A stretch of 64,000 nucleotides of DNA from Mycolicibacterium peregrinum (GTDB taxonomy: Bacteria > Actinomycetota > Actinomycetes > Mycobacteriales > Mycobacteriaceae): contig NZ_LQPP01000041.1 in the NCBI RefSeq assembly GCF_002102345.1, positions 1 to 64,000 on the forward strand, in the 5' to 3' direction. The notes beneath the pieces were generated by a model, which saw nothing but the letters and a program-made list of their open reading frames with translations, was not told the DNA's origin and did not search any database. Of this stretch, positions 61,791 to 64,000 are shown piece after piece (the first letter of the stretch is position 1; the number at the start of each line of letters is the position of its first letter). Both the position numbers and the translations under genes were made by a program.

Positions 61791-62866
61791 GCCTTACTCC
61801 CGTCTGGTCTGTGGTCGCCCCACTTCTTGTCAATCGCGTTCCATGGGTCGGCCAATGTGCCCGGATAGTCCTTGTACGCGGACTTCGACCGCAGGAATGC
61901 GCGGATCAGGGGAGCCGCCAGGCCGATCGGAAAACGCTTCAGGCCGGCGTTCGCCCTGGTGTCGGCGAGTAGCTGCGGCCATGAGTGATGCTGGAACCTG
62001 AGCGCCTCCTGCGAGCGGCTGGTGTCCATCCAGTCGGTGGCGAACCAGGCGGCGTCATCGTCGGGATTGCCGGGCCGGCCGATCGGCAGGCCGCCCTTGA
62101 TTCCCATCGCGGCAGCCGCCTGGGAACCGACCGCGGACTGGATGTGACGGTGCGTCTCGGCGTCGCCGCCGATCAGCAGCACCTCGTGGTTGGCGGTTTC
62201 GGTCGGGACCGTGGTGGCCGCGACGAACGCTGCCGCCACGTCGCGCACGTCGACGGTCTGCAACCGCCCATCGGCGGGCAGCACGCTCTCGAACGAGATG
62301 AGGTCGACGTCGATGCCGAGGCTGAACTCGGAGCTCATGACCCCACCGAGACGCAGGATCAGCCAGTCCAACTTCGAGGCCCGGACCAGGGCCTCGGCCT
62401 CCACCTTGTGCGCGCCGTAGATGTCGGACGGGTTGACCGGGGTGTCGGGGGTCAGCACATCGTCGATGTGGTGCGGATTGCGGGCGCCGTAGACCGCGAT
62501 GCTGGAGGCCTGGACGAACCGCGGCGGGGTCGGCTGGGCCTGGGCGGCACGCAGCAGTGATGCGGTGGCCTCGACGTTGACCTTCCGCGCCAGCCCGCGG
62601 CGCATGTAGCAGAACGGCGGGATGATGGCGGCGAGGTGGATGATCGCGGCCGGTGCGACCGCCGCCACCAAGGCGTCGACGGCGGCGGCGTCGGTCAGAT
62701 CGGCCCAGCGCACCTCTACCGATGCGGGCAGCGCGGCGGCAGCCTTACGGTTCGCCGGCACGTCGAGATCGGTCGCGACCACTGTGCGTCCGCCGGCGGC
62801 CAGCGTCTTCACCACGGCCGAGCCCACCAAACCGAACGCGCCGGTAACCAAAACAGCGTCGGACAT
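61787..62866 (-). CDS. Extended SDR (NAD-dependent epimerase/dehydratase), first gene of operon
   Basis: 359 residues. TGAFGLVGSAVVKTLA (N-terminal G-x2-G-x2-G), ATDLD (acidic NAD-binding residue), HLAAIIPP, the catalytic Ser in QASSIAVYG and YGAHK (Tyr-x3-Lys). This extended-SDR family includes 3beta-hydroxysteroid dehydrogenases as well as sugar epimerases. It does not resemble Rv1106c closely as I recall that sequence. GAGGAGG precedes the ATG. The KstR-like operator lies 12 bp upstream. Confidence 0.85.
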   Translation of the reverse strand: MSDAVLVTGAFGLVGSAVVKTLAAGGRTVVATDLDVPANRKAAAALPASVEVRWADLTDAAAVDALVAAVAPAAIIHLAAIIPPFCYMRRGLARKVNVEATASLLRAAQAQPTPPRFVQASSIAVYGARNPHHIDDVLTPDTPVNPSDIYGAHKVEAEALVRASKLDWLILRLGGVMSSEFSLGIDVDLISFESVLPADGRLQTVDVRDVAAAFVAATTVPTETANHEVLLIGGDAETHRHIQSAVGSQAAAAMGIKGGLPIGRPGNPDDDAAWFATDWMDTSRSQEALRFQHHSWPQLLADTRANAGLKRFPIGLAAPLIRAFLRSKSAYKDYPGTLADPWNAIDKKWGDHRPDGSKA

Positions 62867-62878
62867 AGGCCTCCTCGC

Positions 62879-62892
62879 TAGAACGTGTTGCA
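62879..62892. promoter_or_regulatory. KstR-like operator before the triple-SDR operon
   Basis: TAGAACGTGTTGCA matches TnnAACnnGTTnnA at all fixed positions. It overlaps a perfect 12-bp palindrome GTGTTGCAACAC (62885-62896), and CTAG occurs on both outer flanks (62878-62881, 62896-62899). It is 12 bp before the first ATG, so a bound repressor would block transcription. A different TetR-family regulator is possible. Confidence 0.6.
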
Positions 62893-63265
62893 ACACTAGC
62901 GAACGCAGGTGTGGTGTGTGTCACCGCGATCTGGAACGTCATCGCCCGTTTATCGGCAGGCGTTCGCCCGAGGTTGCTCAGCAACCGTTGACCATCCGTC
63001 GTGCTGGGAGGGGCCGGAGATCGGCGAATGTTGCTGCCGTTGCCTCAAAAGCATCGGCCAGTGGCACTTTGCGGCGTTATGTGTGACCGGGGACACGCTG
63101 ACCGCCCCGCTGTGATGTATTTGCCCGAACGGTCGTCGTTGCCGGATTTGGATATTTGCCCGAGAGGTATGCAAGGTGTGGCTGTAGGTATCGATCGAAA
63201 GTGAGCCAATCGCAGGCGTTTGTGATGTACTCGGTTGCACGCGTCAGTAATTGGGGAGGTGTGGG
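62893..63265. other. 373-bp intergenic region
   Basis: The rest of the divergent region between the SDR operon and the small acidic protein gene. TATTTGCCCGA occurs twice (63119-63129 and 63153-63163), 34 bp apart, as a direct repeat that could bind a regulator. GGGGAGG close to 63266 is a ribosome-binding site. No open frame here looks coding. Confidence 0.5.
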
Positions 63266-63541
63266 ATGTCCGAAGATGTCGTGACGGGGGTTAACGACAG
63301 CGACTCCGGCGAAATTGCCGAAGAGGTTGCTGTGGGTTCCTCGGTGGTCGTCTATCCGGGAACTGACGACGAATTGCACGGCACTGTCGTCGAAGATTTC
63401 GCCGACTTGGCCGGGACCGCGGTGGAGGTCGCCGGGGAGCGAATTGTCGAACCGGCGCGCCGGTGGGCAGTCAACCTCGATGACGGCGGTCTGGTGTTCG
63501 TCGACGACGACAGCATTGCGCTCGCCGCGCAGGCTGCCTGA
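63266..63541 (+). CDS. Small acidic protein, conserved hypothetical
   Basis: 91 residues, strongly acidic (repeated Asp/Glu, for example ENDSDSGEIAEE-type start and VFVDDDS end). GSSVVVYPGTDDELHGTVVEDFADL and RRWAVNLDDGGLVFVDD look like small beta-barrel strands. ATG (MSEDVVTG) with GGGGAGG upstream. I do not recognise a family. It is convergent with the P450 gene. Confidence 0.65.
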   Translation: MSEDVVTGVNDSDSGEIAEEVAVGSSVVVYPGTDDELHGTVVEDFADLAGTAVEVAGERIVEPARRWAVNLDDGGLVFVDDDSIALAAQAA

Positions 63542-63553
63542 GTTCCAGGCAGT

Positions 63554-64000
63554 TCACCGCAGGCTCAGCGGAAGCTGACGTAACCGCCGCACCAACAGGC
63601 TGGGCTGCCATTCGGCGTCCCCGGCTGGATTGATGGTGTCGGTGACGGCGAGCAGAGCCGAGATCACGATGCGGGCTTCGAGGCGGGCGAGTGCGGCCCC
63701 GATACAGAAGTGCCCGCCCTTGCCGAATGCCAAGTGATTCTTGATATTCGGCCGATCCAGCCGGAACTCGTTCGGATCCTCGAACACTGCCCCATCCCGG
63801 TTGGCCGCACCCCACAGCAGCAGTAGGTGGCTGTCCGCCGGCAGCGCTACGCCCGCAAGTTCGGCATCGGCCAGCACATGCCGGTAATGGCCGCGGAACG
63901 GCGATTCGAACCGCAACACCTCCTCCAGGAACGTCGCGATCATCGCGGGATCCTGGCGCAACTTCCCTGCCAGCTCGGGCTGACGGCTCAGTATCGCGAC
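63554..64000 (-). CDS. Cytochrome P450, C-terminal part (runs off right edge)
   Basis: About 148 C-terminal residues. EEVLRFES holds the E-x-x-R of helix K, RGHYRHVLADAELAGVALPADSHL follows, and AFGKGGHFCIGAALARLEARI is the heme-binding loop with the thiolate Cys. The frame is open to the window edge, so the start and substrate pocket are outside. The gene lies near the triple-SDR operon, but a functional link is only suggested by position. Confidence 0.88.
   Translation of the reverse strand, partial: VAILSRQPELAGKLRQDPAMIATFLEEVLRFESPFRGHYRHVLADAELAGVALPADSHLLLLWGAANRDGAVFEDPNEFRLDRPNIKNHLAFGKGGHFCIGAALARLEARIVISALLAVTDTINPAGDAEWQPSLLVRRLRQLPLSLR

Noticed and set aside
63001..63379. Several short open frames in the gap before the acidic protein gene
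   Set aside because: None has a ribosome-binding site or a recognisable composition, and they overlap one another on both strands.

Overview
The window is high-GC actinobacterial DNA and almost certainly comes from a rapid-growing Mycobacterium (Mycolicibacterium). Working from remembered gene families, the gene order follows the M. tuberculosis H37Rv block Rv1059 to Rv1101c very closely: DapB-like reductase, class II amidotransferase, two patatins, lpqV, cysteine dioxygenase, rhodanese, Rv1069c, echA8, echA9, Rv1072, Rv1073 (broken here), fadA3, Rv1075c, lipU, cbs, pra, metB, greA, Rv1081c, mca, Rv1083, Rv1084, hemolysin III, short-chain Z-prenyl synthase, coaA, glyA, desA2, phoH2, Rv1096, fum, glpX, Rv1100, Rv1101c. 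PE_PGRS genes found in this block in M. tuberculosis are absent. Accessory genes occupy several of the junctions.

Layout. 1-2.1 kb: the 3' end of an IS630-type transposase, an alpha/beta hydrolase divergent from a TetR regulator, and clusters of a 50-bp palindromic repeat plus a 15-bp tandem repeat. 2.1-8.8 kb: a steroid-flavoured start (Ltp1-type thiolase, DoxX-like protein, KstR-type operator, DapB-like reductase), a zinc alcohol dehydrogenase, an amidotransferase and two patatins. 9.1-13.7 kb: inserted glutamate dehydrogenase and two divergent SulP transporters. 13.7-15.2 kb: lpqV and a cysteine dioxygenase-rhodanese operon preceded by a tiny ORF with tandem cysteine codons. 15.2-24.4 kb: lipid and CoA-ester enzymes (Rv1069c, echA8/9, fadA3, two esterases) around a frameshifted AbiEi/DUF559-like gene flanked by two 56-bp palindromes. 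24.4-32 kb: transsulfuration (cbs, metB), proline-rich membrane proteins, greA, and mycothiol conjugate amidase. 32-43.2 kb: YyaL-type protein, a ketosteroid isomerase, hemolysin III, Z-prenyl synthase, several membrane proteins of unknown function, a flavin monooxygenase, coaA and a DUF885 protein.

43.3-45 kb holds a tandem array of three small secreted proteins built from a W-P-G-G-A-W-A-G repeat. Each has its own promoter with the same layout (TTGATC, 18-bp spacer, TAnnnT). I find no function for them; they are the best candidate for something undescribed. 45.6-49.5 kb: long-form serine hydroxymethyltransferase, desA2 (apparently leaderless) and phoAT-phoH2. 50.4-54.9 kb is a complete DosR-type hypoxia locus: Acg-type nitroreductase behind a good DosR box, a Usp-like protein, DevR/DosR, a flavin-split-barrel protein and the GAF-GAF histidine kinase DevS/DosS. 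54.9-60.1 kb: fum, glpX, Rv1100, a dienelactone hydrolase-like protein and Rv1101c. 60.2-62.9 kb: three translationally coupled SDR-type dehydrogenases behind a second KstR-like operator. The window ends in a cytochrome P450 that runs off the right edge.

Themes: (i) cholesterol/steroid catabolism is scattered through the window (two KstR-like boxes, Ltp1, a ketosteroid isomerase with all three catalytic residues, a triple SDR operon, a P450); (ii) sulfur and cysteine metabolism (cdo, rhodanese, cbs, metB, mca, SulP); (iii) hypoxia sensing; (iv) at least three families of short dispersed palindromes.
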